From assembly GCF_001854325.1 (NCBI RefSeq), contig NZ_CP017754.1, forward strand, positions 3,968,001 through 4,032,000: a stretch of DNA of 64,000 bases, read 5' to 3'. A program made the translations under genes and the position numbers. Each line of letters starts with the position of its first letter. The first letter of the stretch is position 1. The stretch comes from Cupriavidus malaysiensis. GTDB lineage: Bacteria; Pseudomonadota; Gammaproteobacteria; Burkholderiales; Burkholderiaceae. Below the pieces are notes generated by a model. That model did no database searches and was not told where the DNA came from. It was given only the letters and a program-made list of their open reading frames with translations. Below, piece by piece: positions 21,841 through 32,096 of the stretch.

Positions 21841-22177
21841 CTGCAAGCTCCGAGAAATCCCGGCACATGCCTTGTGGTTGCGCCGGAAGCGCCACTGCCG
21901 CGCGCGTGATGCCGCGTCCAAGTGGCGCAGGCGCAACGATACGGAGCAGCGCCTCAAATCGGCGTCAAGATTGGCTGGCGCGGCGAAGTCTTTCGATAAA
22001 GGCTGAATGTGCGCTCATTACTACGTCTGCAATCCCCGACCGATGCGTCACCATTGAGCGTCAGATTCCTGTAAGCTGCGGCAAAATTGTGCGCTGCGGC
22101 CGGTCGCCGGCAGAGCGCAACGGGCCAGGCAATCCGCCCGCCAACAGAATGGAAGCCAGCCAAAGGAGAAATTGACG
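21841..22177. other. Divergent intergenic region between the porin and pntAA
   Basis: 337 bases with no supported ORF, holding the promoters of the porin (minus) and the transhydrogenase operon (plus). A TTGAGC at 22054-22059 and TAAGCT at 22072-22077 are spaced only 12 bases, so I do not call a promoter. An excellent ribosome binding site, AAAGGAGAA (22162-22170), precedes pntAA. Confidence 0.5.
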
Positions 22178-23302
22178 ATGCACATCGGCATCCCGCAGGA
22201 GACGCGGGCAGGTGAGACGCGCGTCGCCGCTACGCCGGAGACGGTCAAGAAGTACCTGGCGCAGGGCCACCAGGTCACGGTCCAGGCGGAGGCTGGTGTG
22301 CGCGCCAGCCAGCCGGACGCAGCCTACGAGGCGCTCGGCGCCCGCATCGGCACTGCCGCCGAGGCGCTCGGCGCCGAGCTGGTGCTCAAGGTGCGCGCAC
22401 CGGACGACGCCGAGCGCGCCCAGATGAAGCCCGGCGCGATACTGGTGGGCATGCTCAATCCCTTCGACGCAGACAACAACGCGCGCATGGCTACGGCGGG
22501 CCTGACCGCCTTCGCGCTGGAAGCCGCGCCGCGCACCACGCGCGCCCAGAGCATGGACGTGCTGTCCTCGCAGGCGAATATCGCCGGCTACAAGGCCGTG
22601 CTGGAAGCGGCCCACCACTACCAGCGCTTCATGCCGATGCTGATGACCGCGGCCGGCACCGTGAAGGCAGCGCGCGTGCTGATCCTCGGCGCCGGCGTGG
22701 CCGGGCTGCAGGCCATCGCGACGGCCAAGCGGCTGGGCGCGGTGATCGAGGCCTCCGACGTGCGGCCCGCGGTCAAGGAGCAGATCGAATCGCTGGGCGC
22801 CAAGTTCCTCGACGTGCCCTTCCTCACCGACGAAGAGCGCGAGATCGCCCAAGGCGTGGGCGGCTATGCGCGCCCGATGCCGGCCGACTGGATGCGCCGC
22901 CAGGCCGAACTGGTGCACGAACGCGCCCGGCAGGCCGACATCGTCATCACCACCGCGCTGATCCCCGGGCGCGCGGCGCCGGTGCTGCTCAAGGAAGACA
23001 CCGTGCAGCAGATGAAGCCCGGCTCCGTGGTGGTGGACCTGGCGGCGGCGCAGGGCGGCAACTGCCCGCTGACGGTGCCCGACCAGGTGGTGCAGCGCCA
23101 CGGCGTCACGCTGGTGGGCCACACCAACCTGGCCAGCATGGTGGCGGCCGACGCGTCCGCCCTGTACGCGCGCAACGTGCTTGACTTCCTCAAGCTGATC
23201 GTCGACAAGGAAGGCAAGCCGGTGATCGACCTGTCTGACGACATCGTCGCCGCCTGCCTGATGTGCAAGGGCGGCGAGGTCGTGCGCCAGTCGGCATCCT
23301 GA
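22178..23302 (+). CDS. pntAA: NAD(P) transhydrogenase subunit alpha, NAD(H)-binding part
   Basis: This is the soluble NAD(H)-binding domain I of the proton-translocating transhydrogenase, which makes NADPH from NADH. The 374-residue protein starts [21 protein letters not shown] and has [20 protein letters not shown], the Rossmann motif [14 protein letters not shown] and [10 protein letters not shown]. The ATG at 22178 is chosen over TTG 22172 because AGGAG is 9 bases upstream. As in split transhydrogenases, the membrane part of alpha is a separate gene (pntAB), but here panD lies between them. Confidence 0.96.
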   Translation: MHIGIPQETRAGETRVAATPETVKKYLAQGHQVTVQAEAGVRASQPDAAYEALGARIGTAAEALGAELVLKVRAPDDAERAQMKPGAILVGMLNPFDADNNARMATAGLTAFALEAAPRTTRAQSMDVLSSQANIAGYKAVLEAAHHYQRFMPMLMTAAGTVKAARVLILGAGVAGLQAIATAKRLGAVIEASDVRPAVKEQIESLGAKFLDVPFLTDEEREIAQGVGGYARPMPADWMRRQAELVHERARQADIVITTALIPGRAAPVLLKEDTVQQMKPGSVVVDLAAAQGGNCPLTVPDQVVQRHGVTLVGHTNLASMVAADASALYARNVLDFLKLIVDKEGKPVIDLSDDIVAACLMCKGGEVVRQSAS

Positions 23303-23400
23303 GCTTTTCCACGGCCCTGCGGGGCCCTCTCCCGGTCCCGGCGCCGCGCGCTGCGCGCAGGCGCGCCGGACCTGCATCAACCAAGAAGGACGTATCACCC

Positions 23401-23763
23401 ATGCAACGCATCATGCTCCGCGCCAAGCTGCACCGTGTCACCGTGACGCAGGCGGACCTGAACTACGAAGGCTCGTGCGGCATCGACCAGGACCTGCTCG
23501 ACGCGGCCGACATGAAGGAATTCGAGAAGATCGAGCTGTACAACGTCAACAACGGCGAGCGCTTCTCGACCTACATCATCAAGGGCGAGCGCGGCAGCGG
23601 CGAAATCTCGCTGAACGGCGCCGCCGCGCGCCGCGCGCACCTGGGCGACCAGCTCATCATCTGCACCTATGCGCCGATGAGCGACGAAGAGATCGCCAGC
23701 TACAAGCCCAAGGTCATCCTGGTCAACGAGAAGAACGCGATCAAGGAAATCAAGAAGATCTGA
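23401..23763 (+). CDS. panD: Aspartate 1-decarboxylase
   Basis: PanD makes beta-alanine for pantothenate and CoA using a pyruvoyl cofactor. The 120-residue proenzyme has the self-cleavage site at G24-S25 (NYEGSCGID), with [15 protein letters not shown] and [17 protein letters not shown]. It is preceded by an AAGAAGGA ribosome binding site. It lies 98 bases after pntAA and 197 bases before pntAB, an unexpected insert in the transhydrogenase cluster. Confidence 0.97.
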   Translation: MQRIMLRAKLHRVTVTQADLNYEGSCGIDQDLLDAADMKEFEKIELYNVNNGERFSTYIIKGERGSGEISLNGAAARRAHLGDQLIICTYAPMSDEEIASYKPKVILVNEKNAIKEIKKI

Positions 23764-23960
23764 GGCCGCCGGCCCATGCCCAGCCTCGCCCCGCATCCCG
23801 CCCACGCCAGCCGCACGGCATGGCGCGGGCGACCCGCGGGCCGGGGCGGCGCGCCGCCCTGGCGCGCTGCGCCGCACCGGCCGCGCCGGTATTCGTGACG
23901 AGCCACAGCCCCACAACAATGAAGCGGTAGCACGGATTCAAGCAAACGGAGGAGAAGTCG

Positions 23961-24293
23961 ATGGAGATGGTGAACCACACGGTGATCAACCTGATCATCT
24001 TCGTGCTGGCGATCTACGTGGGCTACCACGTGGTCTGGACGGTCACGCCGGCCCTGCACACGCCCCTGATGGCGGTGACCAATGCGATCTCGGCCATCAT
24101 CATCGTCGGCGCCATGCTCGCCGCGGGCCTGACCGAAGGCATGGTCGGACGCACCATGGGCACGCTCGCCGTGGCCCTGGCCGCGGTCAACGTGTTCGGC
24201 GGCTTCCTGGTGACCCAGCGCATGCTGGAGATGTTCAAGAAGAAGGAGCCCAAGGCCAAGGCCGACACCAAGGGCAAGGAGGGCGCGCAATGA
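23961..24293 (+). CDS. pntAB: NAD(P) transhydrogenase subunit alpha, membrane part
   Basis: The 110-residue membrane subunit (part of domain II) has three helices: [35 protein letters not shown] and [19 protein letters not shown], followed by a basic tail ([16 protein letters not shown]). GGAGGAGAAG precedes the ATG. The stop overlaps the pntB start (ATGA). It completes domain II with PntB. Confidence 0.95.
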   Translation: MEMVNHTVINLIIFVLAIYVGYHVVWTVTPALHTPLMAVTNAISAIIIVGAMLAAGLTEGMVGRTMGTLAVALAAVNVFGGFLVTQRMLEMFKKKEPKAKADTKGKEGAQ

Positions 24294-25762
24294 GCGGCCT
24301 CGTCAGCATGAACCTCGTCACCCTGCTCTACCTGCTCGCCTCGGTCTGCTTCATCCAGGCGCTCAAGGGGCTGTCCCACCCTGCCACGGCACGCCGCGGC
24401 AATGCCTTCGGCATGGCCGGCATGGCCATCGCCGCACTCACCACGGTGGCGCTGATCGCCAAGCTCAAGGCGGAGTTCCTCGCCGCCGGCGCGGCCCAGT
24501 CCTCGATCGCCACCGGCCTGGGCCTGATCCTGCTGTCCCTGGTGGTCGGCGGCGGCATCGGCGCCTATGTGGCGCGCAAGGTCGAGATGACCAAGATGCC
24601 CGAACTGGTGGCGGCGATGCACTCGCTGATCGGCCTGGCCGCGGTCTTCATCGCGGTGGCGGCGGTGGCCGAGCCGGCCGCCTTCGGCATCACGCCGCCG
24701 GAGTCGCACGAGATCCCGATGGGCAACCGCGTCGAGCTGTTCATCGGCTGCTTCGTCGGTGCCATCACCTTCTCCGGCTCGGTGATCGCCTTCGGCAAGC
24801 TGGCCGGACGCTACAAGTTCCGCCTGTTCCAGGGCGCGCCGGTGGTCTTCCCCGGCCAGCACTGGCTGAACCTGCTGCTGGCGCTGGCCATGGTCGGCTT
24901 CGGCGTCGGCTTCTTCCTGACGCAGGCCTGGCTGCCCTTCCTGGTGATGCTGGCGCTCGCCTTCGTGCTCGGCGTGATGATCATCATCCCGATCGGCGGT
25001 GCCGACATGCCGGTGGTGGTGTCGATGCTGAACTCGTACTCGGGCTGGGCCGCGGCCGGCATCGGCTTCTCGCTGAACAACCCGATGCTGATCATCGCGG
25101 GCTCGCTAGTGGGCTCCTCCGGCGCCATCCTCTCGTACATCATGTGCCGGGCGATGAACCGCTCGTTCTTCAACGTGATCCTGGGCGGCTTCGGCGGCGA
25201 CGCCTCGGCCGTCTCGGCCGGCGGCGCCCAGGCGCAGCGCAACGTCAAGTCCGGCTCGGCCGACGACGCGGCCTTCCTGATGGGCAACGCCGAGACCGTG
25301 ATCATCGTGCCCGGCTACGGCCTGGCGGTGGCGCGCGCCCAGCACGCGCTGAAGGAGTTGACCGAGATGCTTTCGGAGAAGGGGGTCACGGTCAAGTACG
25401 CGATCCACCCGGTAGCCGGGCGCATGCCGGGTCACATGAACGTGCTGCTGGCCGAGGCGGAAGTGCCCTACGACCAGGTCTTCGAGATGGAAGACATCAA
25501 CAGCGAGTTCGGCCAGGCCGACGTGGTGCTGGTGCTCGGGGCCAACGACGTGGTCAACCCGGCGGCCAAGACCGACCCGAACTCGCCGATCGCCGGCATG
25601 CCGATCCTGGAGGCGTACAAGGCCAAGACCATCATTGTCAACAAGCGCTCGATGGCGGCCGGCTACGCCGGCCTGGACAACGAGCTGTTCTACATGGACA
25701 AGACCATGATGGTGTTCGGCGACGCCAAGAAGGTGGTCGAGGACATGGTCAAGGCGGTCTGA
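24290..25762 (+). CDS. pntB: NAD(P) transhydrogenase subunit beta
   Basis: PntB has the remaining membrane helices of the proton channel and the NADP(H)-binding domain III. The 490-residue protein has about nine helices in the first 290 residues, then [53 protein letters not shown] and [17 protein letters not shown], which are domain III signatures. Translationally coupled to pntAB. Confidence 0.98.
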   Translation: MSGLVSMNLVTLLYLLASVCFIQALKGLSHPATARRGNAFGMAGMAIAALTTVALIAKLKAEFLAAGAAQSSIATGLGLILLSLVVGGGIGAYVARKVEMTKMPELVAAMHSLIGLAAVFIAVAAVAEPAAFGITPPESHEIPMGNRVELFIGCFVGAITFSGSVIAFGKLAGRYKFRLFQGAPVVFPGQHWLNLLLALAMVGFGVGFFLTQAWLPFLVMLALAFVLGVMIIIPIGGADMPVVVSMLNSYSGWAAAGIGFSLNNPMLIIAGSLVGSSGAILSYIMCRAMNRSFFNVILGGFGGDASAVSAGGAQAQRNVKSGSADDAAFLMGNAETVIIVPGYGLAVARAQHALKELTEMLSEKGVTVKYAIHPVAGRMPGHMNVLLAEAEVPYDQVFEMEDINSEFGQADVVLVLGANDVVNPAAKTDPNSPIAGMPILEAYKAKTIIVNKRSMAAGYAGLDNELFYMDKTMMVFGDAKKVVEDMVKAV

Positions 25763-25792
25763 GCGGCGCCGGCGGCGCGTGCGGCCGCCGAG

Positions 25793-25829
25793 GCCGCCGG
25801 CATGCCCGTGCACGGGTCGTGCCGGCGGC
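25793..25829. terminator. Nested hairpin after pntB
   Basis: Arms GCCGCCGGCA (25793-25802) and TGCCGGCGGC (25820-25829) enclose a second perfect palindrome, CCCGTG/CACGGG (25805-25816). It starts 30 bases after the pntB stop. It lacks a T tract, so it is terminator-like or stabilising rather than a standard intrinsic terminator. Confidence 0.55.
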
Positions 25830-25835
25830 ACACGT

Positions 25836-25863
25836 TTGCGCGGGTTCGCGGGCGCGCTATACT
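25836..25863 (+). promoter_or_regulatory. Putative promoter of the orphan response regulator
   Basis: TTGCGC (25836-25841) and TATACT (25858-25863) are spaced 16 bases. TATACT matches the -10 consensus at five of six positions; the -35 matches at three. A transcript would have a leader of about 85 bases before the ATG at 25954. Confidence 0.45.
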
Positions 25864-25953
25864 GCCTTGCCATCGAGGCTCGCGCGCGCCCGGCTGTGCC
25901 TCGGAAGCCGAACCCCTTGCCTGCCGTGCGGCCCGCACGGCCGCCGAACCGCC

Positions 25954-27000
25954 ATGACATTCAGCCAGCACGACCGGAGCCTGTCGGTCTTCCACCACCC
26001 GATCCTGACGGTCCTGGTGGACGACAGCAAGTCGTTCATCGACAGCTTGGCCTTCCAGATGGATGCCTCGCGCGCCGTGGTGTCCTTCACCGATCCGCGC
26101 GAGGCGCTGCAGTGGATCCGTGATGCCTACACGAGCCGATTCCCGGGCTTCCTGCCGGTGCGCGTGACGCACGACGACCTGACCTTCCTCAGCGAGCGGC
26201 GCACCGTGCAGCTCGATGTCGACCGCATCTACCGCCAGATGCACGACATCCACCGCTTCCTGCAGCCGGGGGTGGTGGTGGTCGACTACTCGATGCCGCA
26301 GATGGACGGGCTGAGCTTCTGCCAGGCCTTGCAGGACCTGCCGTGCAAGACCATCCTGCTGACCGGGACGGCCGACGAAAGCATCGCAGTCGAGGGCTTC
26401 AACCACGGCCTGATCGACCGCTACGTCAAGAAGCACGAAAGCAATATGGTGGGACGCCTGTGCAAGGAGATCGATGCACTGCAGCAACAGTACTTCACCG
26501 TGCTGTCGCGCACGCTGCGCGACCTGCTGACGCGCCACTCGTACTCCTTCCTGTCGGACCCTGCGGTGGCCGACAGGGTGCGGCAGATTGCCGCACGCTA
26601 CAACTTTGTCGAGTATTACCTCTACCCCAACCCGGTCGGCATCCTGATGCTGACGGCGCAGGGCCAGGCCACGCTGATGGTCATCGAGACCCAGGCCGGC
26701 CTGATGAGCCAGGTCGAGTCGGCCGAGGCCTACGATGCGCCGGCGCCGCTGGTCGAGGGCCTGCGCGAGGGCCGCATCGTCCCGTTCTTCTGGCCCGGCA
26801 ATGGCATGTTCACCCCGGCCTGCATCGACTGGGAGCAGTACTGCCTGCCTGCCGAGCGCTGCGAAGGCCGCGAGACCTATTACTACGCCCTGTTCGACCT
26901 GCCACGCCACCTGCTGCAGGAACCGGTGGTCAGCTACCAGTCATTCCTGGCCGATTTCGCGCGCGACCCGGACGCACTGACCGGCCGCAAGCGCGACTGA
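25954..27000 (+). CDS. Orphan response regulator with an atypical, enlarged receiver domain
   Basis: The 348-residue protein starts MTFSQHDRSLSVFHHPILTVLVDDS. Receiver residues are present (D23-D24; phosphoacceptor D111 in VVVVDYSMPQMDGLSF; T137 in ILLTGTAD; lysine in RYVKKHE), but roughly 50 extra residues (about 55-105, DAYTSRFPGF...VDRIYRQMHDIHRFL) separate the second strand from the phosphoacceptor. The C-terminal 180 residues (TRHSYSFLSDPAVADRVRQIA...YYYALFDLPRHLL) have no recognised output motif. No histidine kinase gene is adjacent. ATG 25954 is chosen because the upstream frame overlaps pntB. Confidence 0.85.
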   Translation: MTFSQHDRSLSVFHHPILTVLVDDSKSFIDSLAFQMDASRAVVSFTDPREALQWIRDAYTSRFPGFLPVRVTHDDLTFLSERRTVQLDVDRIYRQMHDIHRFLQPGVVVVDYSMPQMDGLSFCQALQDLPCKTILLTGTADESIAVEGFNHGLIDRYVKKHESNMVGRLCKEIDALQQQYFTVLSRTLRDLLTRHSYSFLSDPAVADRVRQIAARYNFVEYYLYPNPVGILMLTAQGQATLMVIETQAGLMSQVESAEAYDAPAPLVEGLREGRIVPFFWPGNGMFTPACIDWEQYCLPAERCEGRETYYYALFDLPRHLLQEPVVSYQSFLADFARDPDALTGRKRD

Positions 27001-27037
27001 GCCTGCCGCCCGGGCGCGCTTTCCCTGGCGCAATGGA

Positions 27038-28282
27038 CTAGGCGCTGCGGTTGCCGCCGCGCACCATGTCGAAACGGAACAACCGGCACTCGATATTGCC
27101 GTTGTACAGCGGGGTGCGGCGCGATTCCTTCAGTCGCAGCCGCCGCGGCAGGCTCAGGTCGCCGGTGAAGATCCAGGCCTGCCAGCCGGCGAACTGCTGC
27201 TTGAGCGTGGCGGCGAAGGCGGCCGCGAACTGGTCGGCCGCCGCTTCCTCCGCCTCGTCGCGCGGCAAGACCTCTTCCGGCTGGCGCCGCGCGCCGCGCA
27301 CGGCGATACGCTCGCCATAGGGCGGATTCATCAGCAGCAGGCCCGGCTCGGCGAACGGCGGCTGGGTATGGCGGGCATCGACCTGCTTCAGGCGTGCCTC
27401 GCCGGGCAGGCCGGCGCGCTGCCAGTTCGCCTGTGCCATCGCCAGCATGTCCGTTGAAATATCGCTGCCGGCGATCTGCAGTCCGTCGCCGCCGGCCAGC
27501 ATGCGCGCGCGCTGCGCATCGGCCTTCAGCGCCTGCCAGGCCTTGCCGTCCAGGCCCTTGAGCCATTCGAAGGCGAAGCTGCGGCTGGCGCCCGGCGCCA
27601 GGCCCAGTGCAACCTGCGCCGCCTCGACCATGAAGGTGCCGCTGCCGCACATCGGGTCGTAGAAGGGCCGCGCGGTGTGGCCGGGCACCCAGCCAGCCAG
27701 GCGCAGGATGCCGGCCGCGAGGTTCTCCTTCAGCGGTGCCTCGCCCTTTTCCATGCGCCAGCCGCGCTTGAACAGCGGCTCGCCGGAGGTGTCGAGGTAG
27801 AGCGTGCAGTCGCGCTCGGTCAGGTGGGCGTAGATGCGTACGTCCGGACTGGCGGTATCGACACTGGGCCGGCCCCCCAGGCGTTCCCGCATCGCGTCGC
27901 AGATGCCGTCCTTGACCCGCAGCGCAGCGAAGTTCAGGCTGCGCAGCGGTGACTTGTTGGAGGTCACGTCGACGCGCAGGGTCTCGTCCGGCGAGAACCA
28001 CTGCTCCCAGCGCTGCGCCCGCGCCAGTGCATAGACGTCATCCTCGTGCCGGTAGCCGCGCGCGGCCACGCGCATCAGCACGCGGCTGGCAATGCGCGAA
28101 TGCAGGTTGACGGCATAGGCGGCCGCCGGCACGCCGGAGAACTCGACCCCGCCCGCCACCTCGCGGTGCACCTGGAACGGCGCGACCGAGGCAATGCCTG
28201 GGCGCGCCGCGATCTCGCGCAACTCGTCGGCGAGGGCGGTCTCGAGGCCACGCGGGCAAGGGGCGAAGAAGGCTTGGGTCAT
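27038..28282 (-). CDS. rlmL: THUMP-domain RNA methyltransferase, RlmL type (23S rRNA m2G)
   Basis: The 414-residue protein starts MTQAFFAPCPRGLETALADEL. It has an N-terminal ferredoxin-like/THUMP region, then the methyltransferase with YDPMCGSGTFMVEAA (motif I region), SDISTDML and the catalytic NPPYGERI. It matches the N-terminal (RlmL) half of the E. coli RlmKL fusion, which makes m2G2445 in 23S rRNA; the K half is absent here. Convergent with the orphan response regulator. Confidence 0.9.
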   Translation of the reverse strand: MTQAFFAPCPRGLETALADELREIAARPGIASVAPFQVHREVAGGVEFSGVPAAAYAVNLHSRIASRVLMRVAARGYRHEDDVYALARAQRWEQWFSPDETLRVDVTSNKSPLRSLNFAALRVKDGICDAMRERLGGRPSVDTASPDVRIYAHLTERDCTLYLDTSGEPLFKRGWRMEKGEAPLKENLAAGILRLAGWVPGHTARPFYDPMCGSGTFMVEAAQVALGLAPGASRSFAFEWLKGLDGKAWQALKADAQRARMLAGGDGLQIAGSDISTDMLAMAQANWQRAGLPGEARLKQVDARHTQPPFAEPGLLLMNPPYGERIAVRGARRQPEEVLPRDEAEEAAADQFAAAFAATLKQQFAGWQAWIFTGDLSLPRRLRLKESRRTPLYNGNIECRLFRFDMVRGGNRSA

Positions 28283-28332
28283 GAGGTTCCTGCAAAGAAG
28301 AAGAGCGCCGCCGGCGGACAGCGCCGGCGCAA

Positions 28333-28357
28333 ATGAAAACGTCCGCCAGGGCGGACG
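28333..28357 (-). terminator. Intrinsic terminator after the isomerase-like gene
   Basis: Arms CGTCCGC (28340-28346) and GCGGACG (28351-28357) around CAGG; on the minus strand TTTTCATTT follows. It lies 50 bases beyond the stop at 28409 and separates that gene from rlmL. Confidence 0.8.
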
Positions 28358-28408
28358 GTAGCACACCCGCGCCGCCTGTGCGCCGCCGGTGGACGTGGGA
28401 CGGAGCGA

Positions 28409-29014
28409 TCAGTCGGCCGCCAGCGCGCGGTCGAGGAAATCGAGCCGGTCCTGGCCCCAGAACGATTCGCCCTCGTAGACATACCAGGGGGCACCGAACA
28501 CGCCGGCCGAGATCGCGTCCTGGGTATGCTGGGCATAGGCTGCCTGCACGGCCTGGGCCTCGCTGGCCTTGAGCAGGGCCGCGCCGTCGAGCCCGGCCTC
28601 GCCGGCGATCTGCGCCAGCGTGGCACCATCGGCGATATTGCGCTGCTCGGCCCACACCGCACGGCCGATGGCGCCGGTCAGGTCCATCGCGCGCGCGGTA
28701 CCGTGCGCGAGCTGGGTGGCGATGATCAGCCTGGCTGCGGCGTCGCCCGACACCGGGAAGAAGGTCGGCTGCAGGTTCAGCGGCATGCCCAGATAACGGC
28801 TCCAGCGTTCCAGCTCGACCAGGCGATAGGCCTGGCGCTGCGGCGGGCGCTGGGCAAGCGGCAGGCCGCCGGAGACGGCGAAGACCTTGCCCAGGTCACA
28901 GGGCTTGAGGTTGACCTGGACGCCGTGCCGCGCCGCGATGGCGGCGAAGCGCTCGTGGCCGAGGTAGACGAAAGGCGAAGGGGCGGTGAAGTAGTAGTCG
29001 ACCTGCTTGCTCAT
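28409..29014 (-). CDS. 2-hydroxychromene-2-carboxylate isomerase family protein (DsbA/thioredoxin fold)
   Basis: The 201-residue protein starts MSKQVDYYFTAPSPFVYLGHERFAAIA; the SP dipeptide replaces the CxxC of DsbA, as in glutathione-dependent HCCA isomerases (kappa GST class). The C-terminus has SAGVFGAPWYVYEGESFWGQDRLDFLDRAL, diagnostic of the family. The natural substrate is unknown, as no naphthalene-type catabolic genes are nearby. Confidence 0.9.
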   Translation of the reverse strand: MSKQVDYYFTAPSPFVYLGHERFAAIAARHGVQVNLKPCDLGKVFAVSGGLPLAQRPPQRQAYRLVELERWSRYLGMPLNLQPTFFPVSGDAAARLIIATQLAHGTARAMDLTGAIGRAVWAEQRNIADGATLAQIAGEAGLDGAALLKASEAQAVQAAYAQHTQDAISAGVFGAPWYVYEGESFWGQDRLDFLDRALAAD

Positions 29015-29124
29015 CGGGTTGGTCTCGCTAAGTCATGCACCGGGCCCGTGGGCACCGGCGGGTTCGTACAGCTGGCTGCAAGGGTATCAGGGCGGGATGA
29101 CAGGCGACCGCGCGGCGGCCGCTC

Positions 29125-29547
29125 TCAGAAGGGCTTCACCACCACCAGGATCACCACCGCCAGCAGCACCAGCACCGGCAGTTCGTTGAACCAGCGGTAG
29201 AAGGTGTGCGAGCGGGTATTGCGACCCGCCTCGAACTTGCGCAGCAGCACACCGCAGCCGTGGTGGTAGCCGATCAGGACCAGCACCAGTGCGAGCTTGG
29301 TGTGCATCCAGCCCTGGCCGGGCCCGCGCCCGATGCCGTAGCCGAGATAGAGCCACAGGCCGAACGCCAGCGCCGGCACCGCCAGCATGGTCATGAAGCG
29401 GTACAGCTTGCGTGCCATCAGCAGCAGCCGCTGCAGGGCGGCCGCGTCGGTTTCCATCGCCAGGTTGACGAAGATGCGCGGCAGGTAGAACAGGCCGGCG
29501 AACCAGGAGACGACGAAGACGATATGCAGCGCTTTGACCCAGAGCAT
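29125..29547 (-). CDS. hemJ: HemJ-type protoporphyrinogen oxidase (CopD-like membrane protein)
   Basis: HemJ oxidises protoporphyrinogen IX in haem synthesis in organisms without HemG/HemY. The 140-residue protein starts MLWVKALHIVFVVSWFAGLFYLPRIFV with the conserved histidine (H8). It has four membrane helices and GWMHTKLALVLVLIGYHHGCG with further conserved His/Lys. Downstream of proA, 90 bases away, same strand. Confidence 0.9.
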   Translation of the reverse strand: MLWVKALHIVFVVSWFAGLFYLPRIFVNLAMETDAAALQRLLLMARKLYRFMTMLAVPALAFGLWLYLGYGIGRGPGQGWMHTKLALVLVLIGYHHGCGVLLRKFEAGRNTRSHTFYRWFNELPVLVLLAVVILVVVKPF

Positions 29548-29610
29548 CGGCAGGCGTGAGTTATCGGTTGGAGATGAAGAAGCCCGCGGCGGCGGGGCAG
29601 CGGACCGGTG

Positions 29611-29629
29611 GGCCGGCGCGGCGCCGGCC
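29611..29629. terminator. GC hairpin after proA
   Basis: GGCCGGCGC (29611-29619), a single G, and GCGCCGGCC (29621-29629) form a perfect 9-bp palindrome, just after the proA stop. No T tract follows, so it may only partly terminate before hemJ. Confidence 0.4.
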
Positions 29630-29637
29630 GCCCTGCC

Positions 29638-30918
29638 TCAGGTGCGGATCTCGCCGTGGCCGAACACCACGTACTTGAGCGAAGTCAGGCCTTCCAGTCC
29701 AACCGGGCCGCGCGCATGCAGCTTGTCGTTGGAGATGCCGATCTCCGCGCCCAGGCCGTACTCGAAGCCGTCGGCGAAACGGGTCGAGGCATTGATCATC
29801 ACGCTGGCCGAATCCACCTCGCGCAGGAAGCGCAGGCCGGTGGAGTAATTCTCGGTGATGATGGAATCGGTGTGCGCCGAACCGTAGGTATTGATGTGCT
29901 CGATGGCGGCATCTACGTCGTCGACGGTGCGGATCGCCAGCACCGGCGCCAGGTACTCGAGCCGCCAGTCTTCGTCGGTGGCATTGACCAGGCCGGAGAA
30001 GCCGGCGGCCTCCAGCGTCGCGCGCGTGTCGGCGCACACGCGCAGCTCCACACCCTTGTCCTGATAGATGCGGCACAGCGGCGGCAGCACGGTGGCGGCG
30101 ATATCGCGCGCCACCAGCAGCGTTTCCATCGTGTTGCACGGCGCATAGCGCTGCGTCTTGGCGTTGTCGCAGACGCGCACCGCCTTCTCGACATCGGCAT
30201 CGACGTCGATGAAGACGTGGCAGATGCCGTCCAGGTGCTTGATCATCGGCACGCGCGCTTCCTGCATCAGGCGCGCGATCAGGCTCTTGCCGCCGCGCGG
30301 CACGATCACGTCGACGTATTCCGTCATGGTGATCATCCGGCCGACCGCTGCGCGGTCGGTGGTCTCGATCACCTGCACGGCCTCGGCCGGGAGACCGGCC
30401 GCGGCCAGCCCCTCTGCCACCAGCCGGGCCAGCGCGGTATTGGATTCGATCGCCTCCGAACCGCCGCGCAGGATGGTGGCATTGCCGGATTTCAGGCACA
30501 GCGCCGCCGCATCGATGGTGACGTTGGGACGCGACTCGTAGATGATGCCGATCACGCCCAGCGGCACGCGCATCTGGCCGACCTGGATGCCGGTCGGGCG
30601 GAACTTCATATTGCTGATCTCGCCGATCGGGTCCGGCAGCGCGGCGATCTGCTCGAGGCCGGCGGCCATGGTGGCGATGGCCTTGTCCGACAGCGTCAGG
30701 CGGTCGACGAAGGCGGCGTCCTGGCCATTGGCGCGCGCACGCTCGACGTCGCGCGCGTTGACGGCCTTGAGCTGCTCGGCGTCGCGGCGGATGGCCGCGG
30801 CGATGGTCAGCAGCGCGCGGTTCTTGTCGGCGGTACTGGCGCGCGCCATCGCGCGCGAAGCGGCGCGGGCCTGGCGGCCGACGCGGTCCATGTAGAGGTT
30901 GAGATCGAGCTCGTTCAT
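29638..30918 (-). CDS. proA: Gamma-glutamyl phosphate reductase
   Basis: ProA reduces gamma-glutamyl phosphate to glutamate semialdehyde in proline synthesis. The 426-residue protein starts [21 protein letters not shown] and has [35 protein letters not shown], the catalytic cysteine in [17 protein letters not shown], and [26 protein letters not shown] sequence near the end. It follows holA by 100 bases and probably belongs to the leuS-lptE-holA transcript. proB is not in the window. Confidence 0.97.
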   Translation of the reverse strand: MNELDLNLYMDRVGRQARAASRAMARASTADKNRALLTIAAAIRRDAEQLKAVNARDVERARANGQDAAFVDRLTLSDKAIATMAAGLEQIAALPDPIGEISNMKFRPTGIQVGQMRVPLGVIGIIYESRPNVTIDAAALCLKSGNATILRGGSEAIESNTALARLVAEGLAAAGLPAEAVQVIETTDRAAVGRMITMTEYVDVIVPRGGKSLIARLMQEARVPMIKHLDGICHVFIDVDADVEKAVRVCDNAKTQRYAPCNTMETLLVARDIAATVLPPLCRIYQDKGVELRVCADTRATLEAAGFSGLVNATDEDWRLEYLAPVLAIRTVDDVDAAIEHINTYGSAHTDSIITENYSTGLRFLREVDSASVMINASTRFADGFEYGLGAEIGISNDKLHARGPVGLEGLTSLKYVVFGHGEIRT

Positions 30919-31018
30919 ATGTCTGGCCGGGGCGTCCCCTGCCCTCAATGCTTGTCTTCTAATACCTGGAGTCGGTGCGCCGGCGCGTCGCCCGCGCCAG
31001 CCGGGCATGGCGCCGCGG

Positions 31019-32068
31019 CTAGCGCGCGATCATCAGCGCGAGCTGCTGCAGGCCATCCCAGGGTTCGGCCGGCAGCGGCTCGCCCGGACCGGGCGGCAGG
31101 CCCTTGACCTGGCGGTCCAGCCGCGCGGCCAGCGCCAGCGCCGCCTCCAGCCGGGCCATCGATAACCGTTGTGCGGCCTGCGGCGCGAGCTTCTCGCGCG
31201 CACCCCAGATGCGCAGCTCGCGTGCCAGCACGGCGGCGGGCTTGCCTGCCGCCAGTCCTTGCCGGAGCTTGGATAATACGCGAATTTCCTCGGCCAGCGC
31301 CCATAGCACCAGCACCGTCGCCTCGCCCTCGCCGCGCAGCCCTTCGAGCATGCGCACCAGGCGCGGCACATCGCCGGCCAGCATGGCCTCGGACAACTTG
31401 AAGACGTCGTAGCGCGCCACATTGAGCACGGCGTCGTGGACCTGCTCGAAGCTCAGCTCACCGGCCGGATAGAGCAGGCCCAGCTTCTGGATCTCCTGGT
31501 GGGCCGCCAGCAGGTTGCCTTCGACCTTGTCGGCGATGAACTGCAGCGCGCGCCGGCCGGGTTCGCCGCCCTCCACCCGCTGCTGCTGCAAGGCCAGCCG
31601 TTCACCGATCCAGGCCGGCAGGCGCGCGCGGTCCACCATGTCGACCTTGACCGAGACGCCGGCGCCTTCGAGCGCCTGGAACCAGGCCGACTTGGCCGCG
31701 GCGAAATCCAGGCGCGGCAGCGTCACCAGCAGCAGCACATCCGGCGACGACTGGGCCGCGACCGCGCGCAAGGCCTCGCCACCGTCCTTGCCCGGCTTGC
31801 CGGACGGGATGCGCAGCTCGACCACCTTGCGGTCGCCGAACAGCGACATCGACTGCTGCGCCTCGGTCAGCTGGCTCCAGTGGAAACCGCGCTCGGCCAC
31901 CAGCACGTCGCGCTCGGTGAAGCCGCTCTCGCGCGCGGCGCGGCGCAGCCGGTCCACGGCCTCGAGCACCAGCAGGTGCTCGTCGCCGTGCACCACGTAG
32001 AGCGGGGCCAGCCCCTTGCTCTTGGCCTGGCGCAGGTGCGCTTCGAGGGCGTCTGGCTTGATCTGCAT
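31019..32068 (-). CDS. holA: DNA polymerase III subunit delta
   Basis: HolA is the clamp-loader subunit that opens the beta sliding clamp. The 349-residue protein starts [37 protein letters not shown] and has [45 protein letters not shown] and [16 protein letters not shown], all standard for the family. It follows lptE by 28 bases. Confidence 0.95.
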   Translation of the reverse strand: MQIKPDALEAHLRQAKSKGLAPLYVVHGDEHLLVLEAVDRLRRAARESGFTERDVLVAERGFHWSQLTEAQQSMSLFGDRKVVELRIPSGKPGKDGGEALRAVAAQSSPDVLLLVTLPRLDFAAAKSAWFQALEGAGVSVKVDMVDRARLPAWIGERLALQQQRVEGGEPGRRALQFIADKVEGNLLAAHQEIQKLGLLYPAGELSFEQVHDAVLNVARYDVFKLSEAMLAGDVPRLVRMLEGLRGEGEATVLVLWALAEEIRVLSKLRQGLAAGKPAAVLARELRIWGAREKLAPQAAQRLSMARLEAALALAARLDRQVKGLPPGPGEPLPAEPWDGLQQLALMIAR

Positions 32069-32096
32069 GCCTTGCGTGCGCCGCGGACGGCCCCGC

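Noticed and set aside
22054..22077. TTGAGC/TAAGCT promoter for pntAA
   Set aside because: Spacing of 12 bases is too short for a sigma-70 promoter.
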